Shown: positions 41,656-50,440, counted from the stretch's first letter. The stretch: 64,000 bases of DNA from Candidatus Tectimicrobiota bacterium (GCA_016192455.1 JACPUC010000003.1:186001-250000); one strand, 5' to 3'. Numbers and translations: made by a program. The notes: generated by a model not told the origin, from the letters alone.

Positions 41656-43101
41656 CTACGAGCCGCCCGCCGGCTGGCGGCGCAGGTCCTTCAGGCGCTT
41701 GGCCTTGAACTCAGTCTTCGGCAGGGTGCCCCGCGGTACGAGCTGCACGCTGAAGCGCACGCCGATATGGTTGCGCAGGCTGTCCGCCAAGCGCCGTTGC
41801 AGCGCCGGCCAGTCGCTCTGCGGCACGCTTGAGAGCGGCTCCGCCTGGACGCTGATCTCGTCGAGCTCCTTGACGCGCTCGACGATGAGCTGAAACTCGT
41901 CTCCCAGCTCCTTGAAGCTGCGCACCACGTCCTCGACGCCGCTGGGGAAGACCACCAGGCCGCGGATGAGGAGCATGTCGTCGGCCCGCCCCACCAGGCC
42001 GCCGACGGCGCGCGCCAGGGTGCGCCCGCACTCGCAGGGCGCGGTGCTGATGGCGGAGTAGTCCCCCATCTCGTAGCGCGGGATGCAGGTGGCCTCGCTG
42101 TAGAGGTTCGTCACCAGGGTGATGCCGCGCTCCCCCTCCGGCAGCGGCTCGAAGGTCTGCGGATCGACGATCTCGACGATGTACATATCCTCCGGGATAT
42201 GCGGGCTGATGGGCTGCTCGGCGTAGGCCGCCTGGGGTTCGCAGGTGTAGCCGAGCATCGCCATGCCCACCTCGGTGCAGCCGAAAAAGTCGAAGCTCTT
42301 GGCGTTCCACAGGGCGTCCAGGCGGCGCTTGGTGGCCGGCACGCAGATGCCCGGCTCGCCGCCGGTGACGACGCGCGCGACGGCGCTGGCCGCCGGATCG
42401 AGGCCCATCTCCTTCATCGTCTCGCCCATGTAGAGGGCGTAGCTTGGCGTGCCGCCCCACACCGTCGGCCGGAACCAGTCGATGAAGCTGACGCGGCGCT
42501 TCGTGTCCATGCCGCCGGTGGGGATGATGGTGCAGCCGAGGAGCTGGGCGCCGTAGTGGATGCCCCAAAACCCGACGTGCGGCCCGTAGCCGAAGCAGAT
42601 GATGAACACGTCCTCCGGGCGCACCCCCATGGCCCAGAGGCCGCGGGCGTTGATGTACGGCCACACCTCCTTGTCGTGGCGCGTGTGCCAGAAGGGACGC
42701 GGCGCCATCGTCGTGCCCGAGGAGGCAAAGGCCATCCAGCCGCGTTCGCGGCGCGTCTCGGCATCCACCGGCGAGAAGTTCCCCCACGGCGGGTGCTCCT
42801 GCTGGTTCCGCACGTACTCCTTCTTCAGGGTGACGGGAATCTTCCGCAGGTCATCCACGGAGCGGATGTCGCTGGGCGTCAGGCCGGCGCGCTTGAACTT
42901 GTCGCGGTAGAAGGGGCTGCACTCGTAGAGGTAGCGGAAACTCACCTCCAGCTTCTCGCTCTGGACCTCTTTGTACTTGTCGCGGTCCGCGCACTCGAGC
43001 TCCGGGGCCCACGAGCTGCCGTCCTCGACCGCCGGCCCGGCCGGGTAGAGCATCCACTTGCGCACCACCTCCCGCCACTGCCGCCGCACGTCCGCCGCCA
43101 T
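41656..43101 (-). CDS. Phenylacetate-CoA ligase-like acyl-adenylate enzyme
   Basis: 481 residues from ATG 43101 with GGGGAGAAG upstream; the open frame runs on to 43239 without support. The P-loop SSGTT segment is in FASSGTTMAPRPFW. GCTEVGMAMLGYTCEP is the acyl-binding motif, IPRYEMGDYSAI the A8-like hinge, and GRADDMLLIRGLVVFPSGVED the C-terminal core. The paaK branch activates phenylacetate or related aryl acids as CoA thioesters. Substrate is not certain. Single gene, no paa operon. Confidence 0.82.
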   Translation of the reverse strand: MAADVRRQWREVVRKWMLYPAGPAVEDGSSWAPELECADRDKYKEVQSEKLEVSFRYLYECSPFYRDKFKRAGLTPSDIRSVDDLRKIPVTLKKEYVRNQQEHPPWGNFSPVDAETRRERGWMAFASSGTTMAPRPFWHTRHDKEVWPYINARGLWAMGVRPEDVFIICFGYGPHVGFWGIHYGAQLLGCTIIPTGGMDTKRRVSFIDWFRPTVWGGTPSYALYMGETMKEMGLDPAASAVARVVTGGEPGICVPATKRRLDALWNAKSFDFFGCTEVGMAMLGYTCEPQAAYAEQPISPHIPEDMYIVEIVDPQTFEPLPEGERGITLVTNLYSEATCIPRYEMGDYSAISTAPCECGRTLARAVGGLVGRADDMLLIRGLVVFPSGVEDVVRSFKELGDEFQLIVERVKELDEISVQAEPLSSVPQSDWPALQRRLADSLRNHIGVRFSVQLVPRGTLPKTEFKAKRLKDLRRQPAGGS

Positions 43102-43338
43102 ACGCTTCTCCCCGCGGGGGCGCCGAGCGCCAACCCAAACACCCCCCTCTCCTCGAGGGAAACCCACGCCTCCGTGCCGATCGAGTTGCTGATCCGACCG
43201 CCCACCGACCCGCCGCGCCAACCCCCCAAATCCCCTCACGACACGAGTCTAAGGGGAGCGCCGCCACAGCGTCAAGGTGTGGGACCTGAAACTCGATCAC
43301 TACCATGGGGTGATTTGAGGATTCGAGGGAAGGAGCGA
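43102..43338. other. Intergenic, nothing recognised
   Basis: Non-coding upstream of the ligase gene. A palindrome or repeat is not seen before the tandem array at 43339; the sequence is proline-codon rich in every frame and matches no family. Confidence 0.4.
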
Positions 43339-43398
43339 GGGAAGAAGGCAGGGAAGAAGGCAGGGAAGAAGGCAGGGAAGAAGGCAGGGAAGAAGGCA
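43339..43398. repeat. 12-base tandem repeat, five units
   Basis: GGGAAGAAGGCA is repeated five times without change (43339-43398). In one rightward frame it would encode repeated Gly-Lys-Lys-Ala, but the frame has no ribosome site or protein-like flanks. It touches the start of composite repeat copy A9. Confidence 0.95.
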
Positions 43399-43470
43399 AA
43401 TGCGAGGGAGCCGCGCCCCCTCGCGCACCCCACTCGCGCGAACTGCTACGCAGTTCGCGGGGGGAGCTTC
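43399..43470. repeat. Composite repeat copy A9, reverse and partial
   Basis: Reads GCGAGGGAGCCGCGCCCCCTCGC, then a second-class hairpin with arms CGCGAACTGC and GCAGTTCGCG (43434-43458). Compared with A4/A5 the arm bases differ in matched pairs. It ends GGGGAGC. The 43471-43675 stretch to the next gene is AT-richer and holds no gene seen. Confidence 0.75.
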
Positions 43471-43675
43471 TGGCTTTGCTTCTGGGAAAGCTTGATCTAA
43501 GGTATTGGAATTACAGAGTTATGAGGCTTCCTGAAGGCTTACGACCCCTGTTCGAAGGTAATCATTACTGGCCGCACTGTAACAACGCCTTCCCCAATTA
43601 ACGCCCGCCCAAAGGAGTCTTTCTCACGCCCTAGGCAATTAGACCCTGTGTGAACTCTCCACATCCTTAAACGTT

Positions 43676-44464
43676 TTATCTTTTTGCCTCTTCAACTCGG
43701 TTCGCCAGTAAGCTTAGCAGTGCGATATATTCCCGAGCTCGACCTGCTGAGTCAACCTGAACGGCATGCGCTCTGGGGTTACGGACTGCGAGCACTGCTC
43801 CCAAAAAGAGATACATTGTACCTTCCTGCTCATCTTGGTCAGTCTTATTATTGAGACCGTTAAGAGCTAAAATTGGGTTTTTTGCCGAAAACACAGTGCG
43901 CATCAGATCGGCTCCATCAAGGTCATCTCTTCCTGATTTCTCCTTAACAAGAGTTATTAAAGCTACACAGCCATCAAATACCGCATTAGAGTAATGCTCA
44001 TCTTCGTAGAGCTTTGAACAAGCTTGAGCAATACGCGGATGGAGAACAAGTGTCTCGGACAAAGAGCCAGAAAGTATACTATTGCCCTTTAGAAGATCTC
44101 CCTGTTTTTCTTCCAAGCGAGCGATGAGACCCTCCAACATTTCTACAGTTCTCGGGATTCCTATCTCAAAGTTTCGCTGGTGGCGACTTTCAGTCATGCC
44201 TATGTATACTCCGCCATACTCTATTTTATAATATTGATACTGAAGGAATTCTGGCGATGCTGTCCCAAATACCTCTCTGATTGCCTCTCGAATGTCGAAT
44301 TCGAGATTCGCGACTTTCACATCATCATGTCTTATATTCTGAAACTTCAGAGTTTTCACTTCATCAAGGCGACGACGTAATTTGGTAATACCGCTCTCAA
44401 TCTCTTTAGGTGTCAACATTTTGATCTCCACCCTGGGCCTCTCAGCTCGCATAGATTTTGCCAT
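43676..44464 (-). CDS. TIGR02391/Ymh-family HEPN protein, defence candidate
   Basis: 262 residues, AT-rich. The C-terminal 130 residues are the Ymh domain: LHPRIAQACSKLYEDEHYSNAVFDGCVALITLVKEKSG, then RNPRAH (residues 228-233), an RNxxxH HEPN nuclease motif, and a final helix YIALLSLLANRVEEAKR. The first 130 residues are helical with FQYYKIEYGG, unassigned. Ymh proteins occur in abortive-infection and toxin-like settings. ATG at 44464 has GGAG at a slightly long spacing. Stand-alone: no partner gene. Confidence 0.85.
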   Translation of the reverse strand: MAKSMRAERPRVEIKMLTPKEIESGITKLRRRLDEVKTLKFQNIRHDDVKVANLEFDIREAIREVFGTASPEFLQYQYYKIEYGGVYIGMTESRHQRNFEIGIPRTVEMLEGLIARLEEKQGDLLKGNSILSGSLSETLVLHPRIAQACSKLYEDEHYSNAVFDGCVALITLVKEKSGRDDLDGADLMRTVFSAKNPILALNGLNNKTDQDEQEGTMYLFLGAVLAVRNPRAHAVQVDSAGRAREYIALLSLLANRVEEAKR

Positions 44465-44521
44465 AGGGCTCAGCTCCTAGCCAACCTAAGCAATTTCGCC
44501 GCGAAGAAAAAGAACCGTCAT

Positions 44522-44552
44522 TTTATAGGTATATGTAAACTAACAGTTGCAA
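44522..44552 (-). promoter_or_regulatory. Possible promoter of the HEPN/Ymh gene
   Basis: Reading leftward, TTGCAA (44552-44547), 19 bases, then TATAAA (44527-44522). Start codon 58 bases downstream. Spacing is on the long side. Confidence 0.35.
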
Positions 44553-44782
44553 CTCTGTACTGGGATATCTGTCCGTAGCCGCAACTAGAACGTATATGTT
44601 ACCACAAATCGAACCCTGCGGCGAGTCCCAATTTGTGATCAGTCGTCCTGGCAGGAAGGAGAAGGATCTCGTCATCCTGAAGGCTTCCCTCGGCCGCCCT
44701 TGCCTCTTTAACGTGATGTCCAGGTCGTACCCACCCCCGCCCCTCCCCTCCACGTAAGGCCCAAGGCTCCCCTTCTTCCCCC

Positions 44783-44895
44783 CTAATGCCCATGCTTGAG
44801 CCTTCGGTTGAGGTTGTAGGCGGCGCGGATGAGGCCGAGGTGGGTGAAGGCTTGGGGGAGGTTGACCAGGGCCGCTCCGGCGTCGGCTGCCGCGC
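44783..44895 (-). pseudogene. C-terminal remnant of a GH15-type glycoside hydrolase
   Basis: Leftward frame ending in TAG at 44783 reads ALVNLPQAFTHLGLIRAAYNLNRRL, the closing helix of GH15 (glucoamylase/trehalase-like) proteins. About 37 codons are recognisable; beyond 44895 upstream there is no homology and the region is GC-rich filler before the CoA-transferase start. The gene was lost except for its end. The rest of the interval 44896-45091 holds nothing supported. Confidence 0.75.
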
Positions 44896-45091
44896 GCGCC
44901 GCCTGCCCTGCCTTTGCCGCGCCTGCCGGCCTGTGCTATCCTCTTGGCGGCTCGCGGCAAGCCGCGTCCGTCCACGGCAGGAGGGGAGGCTGGCCGCGTC
45001 GCGCCCGCGGCCGGGCTCGCCTCCGCCGCGCCGCGCCCCCATGTCCAGACCTCGGATTCCTCCTCCTCGCCAGCCAAGGGAGAGCCTCCTC

Positions 45092-46303
45092 GTGCCCGTT
45101 CCGCCCCTGCGCGGCGTGCGCGTCCTCGATCTCACGCGCATGCTCGCCGGACCCCACTGCACGCTCATCCTCGGCGATCTCGGCGCCGAGGTCATCAAGG
45201 TCGAAGCGCCGCCGGACGGCGACTTCACGCGCACCATCGGGCCGCCCTTCGCCGCCGGCGAGAGCGGCTACTTCATGAGCGTCAACCGCAACAAGCAGAG
45301 CCTCGTGCTCGACCTCAAGCAGCCCGCCGGCCGCGAGGTCTTCTTCGACCTGGTGGACGTCTGCGACGTGCTGGTGGAGAACTTCCGCGTCGGCGTCACG
45401 CGGCGCCTGGGCATCGACGCGGAGGCGGTGCGCGCCCGCAACCCGCGTCTCGTCTACTGCTCGATCTCCGGCTTCGGCCAGCACGGCCCGCTGCGCGATT
45501 TCCCCGCCTATGACCTGAGCATCCAGGCGCTGAGCGGCGGCATGAGCATCACCGGCGAGCCGCGGGGGCCGCTGGTGAAGATGGGCATCCCCATCGGCGA
45601 CCTGGGGGCCTCGCTCTACGGCGCCATCGGCATCCTCGCCGCCCTGCAGGCGCGCTCGGTCAGCGGCGAGGGGCGCACCGTCGACGTGGCGATGTTCGAC
45701 GCGAACCTGGCCCTCCTCACCTACCTGGCGGGGCCGTACTTCCTCGACGGCGAAACGAACAAGCGCCCCGAGGGCACCGGCCACCCCAACATCGTCCCCT
45801 ACCGCATGTACCCCACCCGCGACGGCCAGATCACCGTCGCCTTCATCGGCGAGGGCTTCTGGCCGATCCTCTGCGCGGCGCTGGGGCGGCCGGAACTGGC
45901 CGACGACCCGCGCTTCGCCACCAACGCCGCGCGCGTGGCGCACCGCGAGGAGGTGGACCGCTTCCTCGAAGAAGCCTTCGCCGCCTACGACGCGGAGGAG
46001 TTGGCGCAAACGCTGCTGGAGCGCGGCCTGCCCGTCGCCAAGGTGAACACCATCGACGAGGCGCTCTCCTTGCCGCACGTCGCCGAGCGCGCCATGGCGA
46101 TCGTGCTGCGGCACCCGCGCAGCGGGCCGATCACCGCCCTCGGCAACCCCGTGAAGATGGCGGGGATCGAGGAGGCGGACTTCGCCCCGCCGCCGCTCCT
46201 CGGCCAGCACACGCGGCGCATCCTCGGCGAGCTGCTCCACTACGACGCCGCCCGCATCGAGGAGCTCGAAGCGGGCGGCGTCATCCGTTGCGCGGCGTCC
46301 TGA
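45092..46303 (+). CDS. CaiB/BaiF family CoA-transferase (family III)
   Basis: 403 residues from a GTG at 45092 with AAGGGAGA eight bases upstream; the earlier ATG at 44786 lies in non-coding sequence. LRGVRVLDLTRMLAGPHCTLILGDLGAEVIKVEAPPDGD is the family's opening with the Asp nucleophile region, followed by VNRNKQSLVLDLKQP and GFGQHGP. HREEVDRFLEEAF and the GIEEADFAPPPLLGQH tail are typical. It transfers CoA between carboxylates such as formyl, succinyl or acyl acids. Reads toward a convergent ubiD gene, 12 bases apart at their stops. Confidence 0.88.
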   Translation: MPVPPLRGVRVLDLTRMLAGPHCTLILGDLGAEVIKVEAPPDGDFTRTIGPPFAAGESGYFMSVNRNKQSLVLDLKQPAGREVFFDLVDVCDVLVENFRVGVTRRLGIDAEAVRARNPRLVYCSISGFGQHGPLRDFPAYDLSIQALSGGMSITGEPRGPLVKMGIPIGDLGASLYGAIGILAALQARSVSGEGRTVDVAMFDANLALLTYLAGPYFLDGETNKRPEGTGHPNIVPYRMYPTRDGQITVAFIGEGFWPILCAALGRPELADDPRFATNAARVAHREEVDRFLEEAFAAYDAEELAQTLLERGLPVAKVNTIDEALSLPHVAERAMAIVLRHPRSGPITALGNPVKMAGIEEADFAPPPLLGQHTRRILGELLHYDAARIEELEAGGVIRCAAS

Positions 46304-46315
46304 GCGCCGGCGTCG

Positions 46316-47734
46316 TCAGTCGCTGAAGCCGTAGCCCTCCCAGACCTCGTCGACGCGCTCCATGTGCGCCTTCGGCGGCAGGGAGACGGGGGGATAGCGG
46401 TGCTTCTTGGTGGCGTCGATGCCCACCTTCGAGCCGAGCATCTTCTGCTTCGCGTCCTGCCTCACGTCGAGGTCGCCGATCGAGGGATCGAGGCGCACCG
46501 CCACGGTGTCGCGCGCCACGTAGACATCCCGCTCCGGCTGCATGCGGAAGCTCATCGCCCACTCGAGCTGGAAGGTGTCGCGCACGTCGATGTCGTCATC
46601 GACGATGACCGTGATCTTGCCCAGCGACGGCTCGATGGCCCACGCCCCCCACATCGCTTGCCGCGCCTGGCCGTCGTAGTCCTTCTTCATCGAGATGGCG
46701 AGGAAGGCCGCCGAGCCGCCGCTGTGCTTCAGGTGCACGTCGCGCACCTGCAGCCCGAGCTCCTGCCGCAGGTGCTTGTAGATGCCCATCTCCCGCCCGA
46801 AGCCGCGGATGGTGCTGCTCTCCGACGGCGGCATCTGGCTGATGAAGGCGTGGTAGATCGGCTCGTTGCGGTGGGTGATGCAGCTCACCTCGATGACGTG
46901 CGAGGCGCCGGGCGGGCCCATGTAGCCGGTGTACTCGCCGAAGGGGCCCTCCTCCTCGCGGAAGGCCGGGTCGATCCAGCCTTCGATGACGATCTCCGCG
47001 TGCGCCGGCACCTGCAGGGGCACGGTCTCGCAGCGCACGAGTTGCAGCGGCTTGCCGCGCAGACCGCCGGCGACGGCGAACTCGTCCTGCCGCACCGGCA
47101 CCTTGGCCACCGAGCAGAGGCCGATGCAGGGCTCCGTGCCGAGCACCACCGCCACCGGCACGCGCTCGCCACGCGCCTCGTACTTCCTCAGGTGGAGCTG
47201 CATGTTCTGCGTCTCCCCCACCCACAGGCCGGTGCGGTTCTTGCCCTTGATCTGCACCCGGTAGGTGCCGACGTTGCGCTGCTTCGTCTCCGGGTCGATG
47301 GAGCAGACCTGCGGCGCCGTCAAGTAGGGGCCGGGGTCTTCGCCGACGGTCCAGACCGGCACCGGAAACTTGCCGAGATCGACGGCATCGCCGGTGAGGA
47401 TGTTCTCCTTGCAGGGGCCGCTGTCGACGATCTCCGGCGGGATGGGGTTGCGCAGGGCCTGCTCCCAGCGCTCCATGATCTGCTGCGGCTCGGCGGAGAG
47501 CGCCATGGCGTAGACGGCCCGCGAGGCCCCCAGCACCCCGGCGGCGATCGGGATGGAGTAGCCCTTGACGTTCTCGAACAGCAGGGCCGGTCGCTTCTCA
47601 TCCGGGATACGCTGGAAGACGCGCTTGCCGACCGCGGAGACCTCCCAATCCTTATCGACGGCACGCTTGATGTGGTGCAGCTTACCGGCCGCATCGAGGG
47701 CCCGCAGATAGTGGCGCAGATCGTCGTAGGCCAT
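46316..47734 (-). CDS. UbiD-family decarboxylase (third)
   Basis: 472 residues. ATG at 47734 with GGAGAACGACC. Arg segment NVGTYRVQIKGKNRTG; Glu segment EEEGPFGEYTGYMGPPG followed by SCITHRNEPIYHA; conserved C-terminus IDATKKHRYPP. Of the three UbiD proteins this is closest to the textbook motif (EGPFGEYTG). Acts with prFMN. Reads toward the convergent CoA-transferase, and the molybdopterin gene follows the same strand from the other side, 169 bases upstream. The product could carboxylate or decarboxylate an unsaturated acid. Confidence 0.88.
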   Translation of the reverse strand: MAYDDLRHYLRALDAAGKLHHIKRAVDKDWEVSAVGKRVFQRIPDEKRPALLFENVKGYSIPIAAGVLGASRAVYAMALSAEPQQIMERWEQALRNPIPPEIVDSGPCKENILTGDAVDLGKFPVPVWTVGEDPGPYLTAPQVCSIDPETKQRNVGTYRVQIKGKNRTGLWVGETQNMQLHLRKYEARGERVPVAVVLGTEPCIGLCSVAKVPVRQDEFAVAGGLRGKPLQLVRCETVPLQVPAHAEIVIEGWIDPAFREEEGPFGEYTGYMGPPGASHVIEVSCITHRNEPIYHAFISQMPPSESSTIRGFGREMGIYKHLRQELGLQVRDVHLKHSGGSAAFLAISMKKDYDGQARQAMWGAWAIEPSLGKITVIVDDDIDVRDTFQLEWAMSFRMQPERDVYVARDTVAVRLDPSIGDLDVRQDAKQKMLGSKVGIDATKKHRYPPVSLPPKAHMERVDEVWEGYGFSD

Positions 47735-47903
47735 GGTCGTTCTCCAGGCTGAGAGACGCCGTGCTCAAAATCCCGCGCTTCATGCCGCGGGGCGTGTTGG
47801 AATCGTCCCCCGGCCGCGCGGCTACGTCGGGGCAATCCGCGAGATCGGCGAAATCTGCGGACGAACCTCCCGCCTACGTGGGAATCGCTCCCCAGCCGCG
47901 CGG

Positions 47904-50249
47904 CTACTTCGGGGAGGCGCGCTTCGCCTCGCGCAGCGCCCGCAGGACGCGCTCCGGGGTGAGCGGCAGCTCGAAGACGCGCGCCCCGGTGGCGTGGTAG
48001 ACGGCGTTGGCGATGGCCGGGGCGGGCGGGATGATGGCCGGCTCGGCGATCCCCTTGGCGCCGTATGGTCCCTCCGGGTCCTCGGTGATGATCCAGTGCG
48101 CCGTAACCTCGGGGACATCCAGCACGGTGGGGAACTTGTAGTCGAGGAAGTTGCTGTTCAGCGTCGTGCCGCCGCCGAACCGCATCTCCTCCATCAGCCC
48201 AAAGCCCATCCCCTGCACGGCGCCGCCCTCGACCTGCCCCTCGGCCCCCTGGGGGTTGATCGGGAAGCCGATGTCGTGCGAGGCGGTGAGGCGCACCACG
48301 CGCACGATGCCGGTCTCCTCGTCCACCTCCACCTCGGCGGCGTGGGTGCCGAAGGCGTAGGCGGCGGAGCTGTTGCCGCCGTGCCGCCCGGGAAGCTGCG
48401 TCGGCGGATCATAGAAGGCTTCCGCCATGAGCGTCGTGCCGCCTTCGCGGTAGTGCGCCGCGCGCGCCACCTCGGCCAGGCTGACGGAGCGGTCGGGCGC
48501 GCCCTGCACGAAGACGCGGCCGTCGGCGGCGCGCAGGTCGGCGGCATCGGCCTCGAGCAGCTCGGCGGCGAAGGCGAAGAGTTTCTCCCGCAGCTTGCGG
48601 CCGGCGAGGCGCACGGCGTTGCCGGCCACGAAGGTGCCGCGGCTGGCGTGGATGCCGACGTCCCACGGCGTCAGGTCGGTATCGCCGGAGAAGAAGCGGA
48701 TGTGGTCCAGCGGCACCCCCAGCTCCTCGGCGGCCACCTGCGTCTGCACGGTGGCGAGGCCCTGGCCGAGGTCGCCGGCGCCGGAGATGAGACTGAGGCT
48801 GCCGTCGTCGTCGAGCTTCAGGATGACGCCGCAGCCGTCGGTGTCGCCGTGAAAGCGCGCCCCGCCGCCGACGTGGAAGAGGCAGGCAAGCCCGAGGCCG
48901 CGCCGCGTGAAGCGCCGCCCGTTGCTGCGCGCCGCCTCGGAACCGGCGGCGGGCCGGGCGGCGTCGAGGGCGGGACCAAGGCTCGCGCTGCCGCGGCCCT
49001 GGGCGTCGTCAAGGCTCTCGCGCAGGCCGCAGGAGGTGATGACGTGGCCCAGCGGCGTCGTCTCGTTCGGCCCGTTGGCGTTGCGGCGGCGCAGCTCCGC
49101 CGGCTCGATGCCCAGCTCGCAGGCGATGATGTCCATCTGCGACTCGATGGCGAAGGTCACCTGCGGGTTGCCGTAGCCGCGGAAGGCGCCGCCGTAGGGC
49201 TTGTTGGTGTAGACCATCTTAGCCTCGAAGCGCGTATGCGGCACGCGGTAGAGCGCCAACCCCAGGCCGCCGGCCACCGAGGTGACGCCGGGCGCCTGGC
49301 TGAGGTAAGCGCCGCTGTCCACCACCACGCTGAAGTGGCGCGCCGTCAGTGTGCCGTCGCGCTTTACGCCGCTGCGGAGGGTCATGCGGAAGGGATGGCG
49401 GGTGCGCGTGGCGACGAACTCCTCCTCGCGGTCGTAGACGATCTTCACGGGGCGGTTGGTGAGCTGCGCCAGGCGGCCGCAGATGGGGTCGATACAGTGC
49501 ATCTCCATGCGCGAGCCGAAACCGGCGCCGAGGTGGGTCTTGATGACGCGCACCCGGCTGTCGGGCAGGCCGAGGGCGTGGGCCAGCTCGTGGCGCAGGA
49601 TGAAGGGCATCTGCGTGCTGGCCCAGAGGGTGAGGCGGCCGTCGGGCTCCGGGCGGATGACGCTCTGGCGTGGCTCCAGGCAGCAGTGCGCCTGCGCCTG
49701 CGTGGAGAAGGTGTGCTCGAAGACGCGCTCGGCGGCGCGCAGGCCCTCGTCGAGGTCGCCGCCCCCCATGGTGAGCGAGGCGGCGATGTTGCGGGCGCGG
49801 TGCTCGTGCACCAGCGGCGCCCCCTCCGCCATGGCGGCGAGGGGGTCGTAGACCGGCTCCAGTTCCTCGTACTCGACCTCGATGAGATCCAGGGCCTCCT
49901 CGGCGATGTCGGCGTCGATGGCGGCCACGGCGGCCACCTCGTCGCCGCGGTAGCGCACCTTGTCGCTCTTCAGCGGCAGGCAGTCGGCCCAGGACTCCCG
50001 GACGAAGTCCATGAACCCCATCGGGATGCCGGGCATGTCGGCGGCGGTGATGACGGCCTTCACCCCCGGCAGGGCGCGGGCCTTGGCAGTGTCGATGTGC
50101 AAAATGCGGGCGTGCGGCAGGCGGCTGCGCAGAATCTTGCCGTGCAGCATGCGCGGCAGCGTCACGTCCACCCCGTACACCGCAGCCCCCGTCACCTTCT
50201 CTATGGCATCAACGCGGAGCGCCGTCCGCCCCACCACGGCATGCTGCAT
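47904..50249 (-). CDS. XdhA/HcrA-like molybdopterin-binding subunit (third)
   Basis: 781 residues from ATG 50249 with AAGGAGACACCC. The opening VGRTALRVDAIEKVTGAAVYGVDV is the hammerhead start. Mo-cofactor loops: HLGAGFGSRMEMH, and PYGGAFRGYGNPQVTFAIESQMD, the AFRGYGNPQ form found in xanthine and 4-hydroxybenzoyl-CoA reductase-type enzymes. The catalytic Glu region reads GAKGIAEPAII, diverged from the other two proteins here. No FAD or FeS partner subunit gene is beside it. Confidence 0.85.
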   Translation of the reverse strand: MQHAVVGRTALRVDAIEKVTGAAVYGVDVTLPRMLHGKILRSRLPHARILHIDTAKARALPGVKAVITAADMPGIPMGFMDFVRESWADCLPLKSDKVRYRGDEVAAVAAIDADIAEEALDLIEVEYEELEPVYDPLAAMAEGAPLVHEHRARNIAASLTMGGGDLDEGLRAAERVFEHTFSTQAQAHCCLEPRQSVIRPEPDGRLTLWASTQMPFILRHELAHALGLPDSRVRVIKTHLGAGFGSRMEMHCIDPICGRLAQLTNRPVKIVYDREEEFVATRTRHPFRMTLRSGVKRDGTLTARHFSVVVDSGAYLSQAPGVTSVAGGLGLALYRVPHTRFEAKMVYTNKPYGGAFRGYGNPQVTFAIESQMDIIACELGIEPAELRRRNANGPNETTPLGHVITSCGLRESLDDAQGRGSASLGPALDAARPAAGSEAARSNGRRFTRRGLGLACLFHVGGGARFHGDTDGCGVILKLDDDGSLSLISGAGDLGQGLATVQTQVAAEELGVPLDHIRFFSGDTDLTPWDVGIHASRGTFVAGNAVRLAGRKLREKLFAFAAELLEADAADLRAADGRVFVQGAPDRSVSLAEVARAAHYREGGTTLMAEAFYDPPTQLPGRHGGNSSAAYAFGTHAAEVEVDEETGIVRVVRLTASHDIGFPINPQGAEGQVEGGAVQGMGFGLMEEMRFGGGTTLNSNFLDYKFPTVLDVPEVTAHWIITEDPEGPYGAKGIAEPAIIPPAPAIANAVYHATGARVFELPLTPERVLRALREAKRASPK

Positions 50250-50334
50250 GGGTGTCTCCTTAGCTGGCTTGGCGTCAATCGCAGGCGTAGTTTGGGGGAA
50301 AGCGAGGGGAAAGGCAAGGGGGGGGAGAAGGGTC

Positions 50335-50440
50335 AGTTTTCGCTTAGTGGGGTATTTAGGTGCGAGGGAGCAATGCCCCCTCGCGCACCCCAACTACGCA
50401 AGCCGCTGCGCAGCTTGCGGGGAGGTGTGGGAGACCAAGG
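50335..50440. repeat. Composite repeat copy A10, reverse and partial
   Basis: GCGAGGGAGCAATGCCCCCTCGC, then arms CGCAAGCCGC and GCAGCTTGCG (nine of ten pair), then GGGGAGGTGTGGGAGACCAAGGG. Lies between the molybdopterin gene and the AT-rich PD-(D/E)XK-like gene, on the downstream side of the latter. Confidence 0.75.

Noticed and set aside
42199-43500. Frame with repeated Gly-Lys-Lys-Ala at its end, like a histone H1 tail
   Set aside because: The repeat comes from a 12-base tandem array, the rest is antisense of the CoA ligase, and there is no ribosome site.
8100-50249. True aerobic CO dehydrogenase (form I CoxL)
   Set aside because: None of the three large subunits has the AYRCSFR active-site loop; the loops read VRGAGQP, NRGYGCQ and AFRGYGNPQ.
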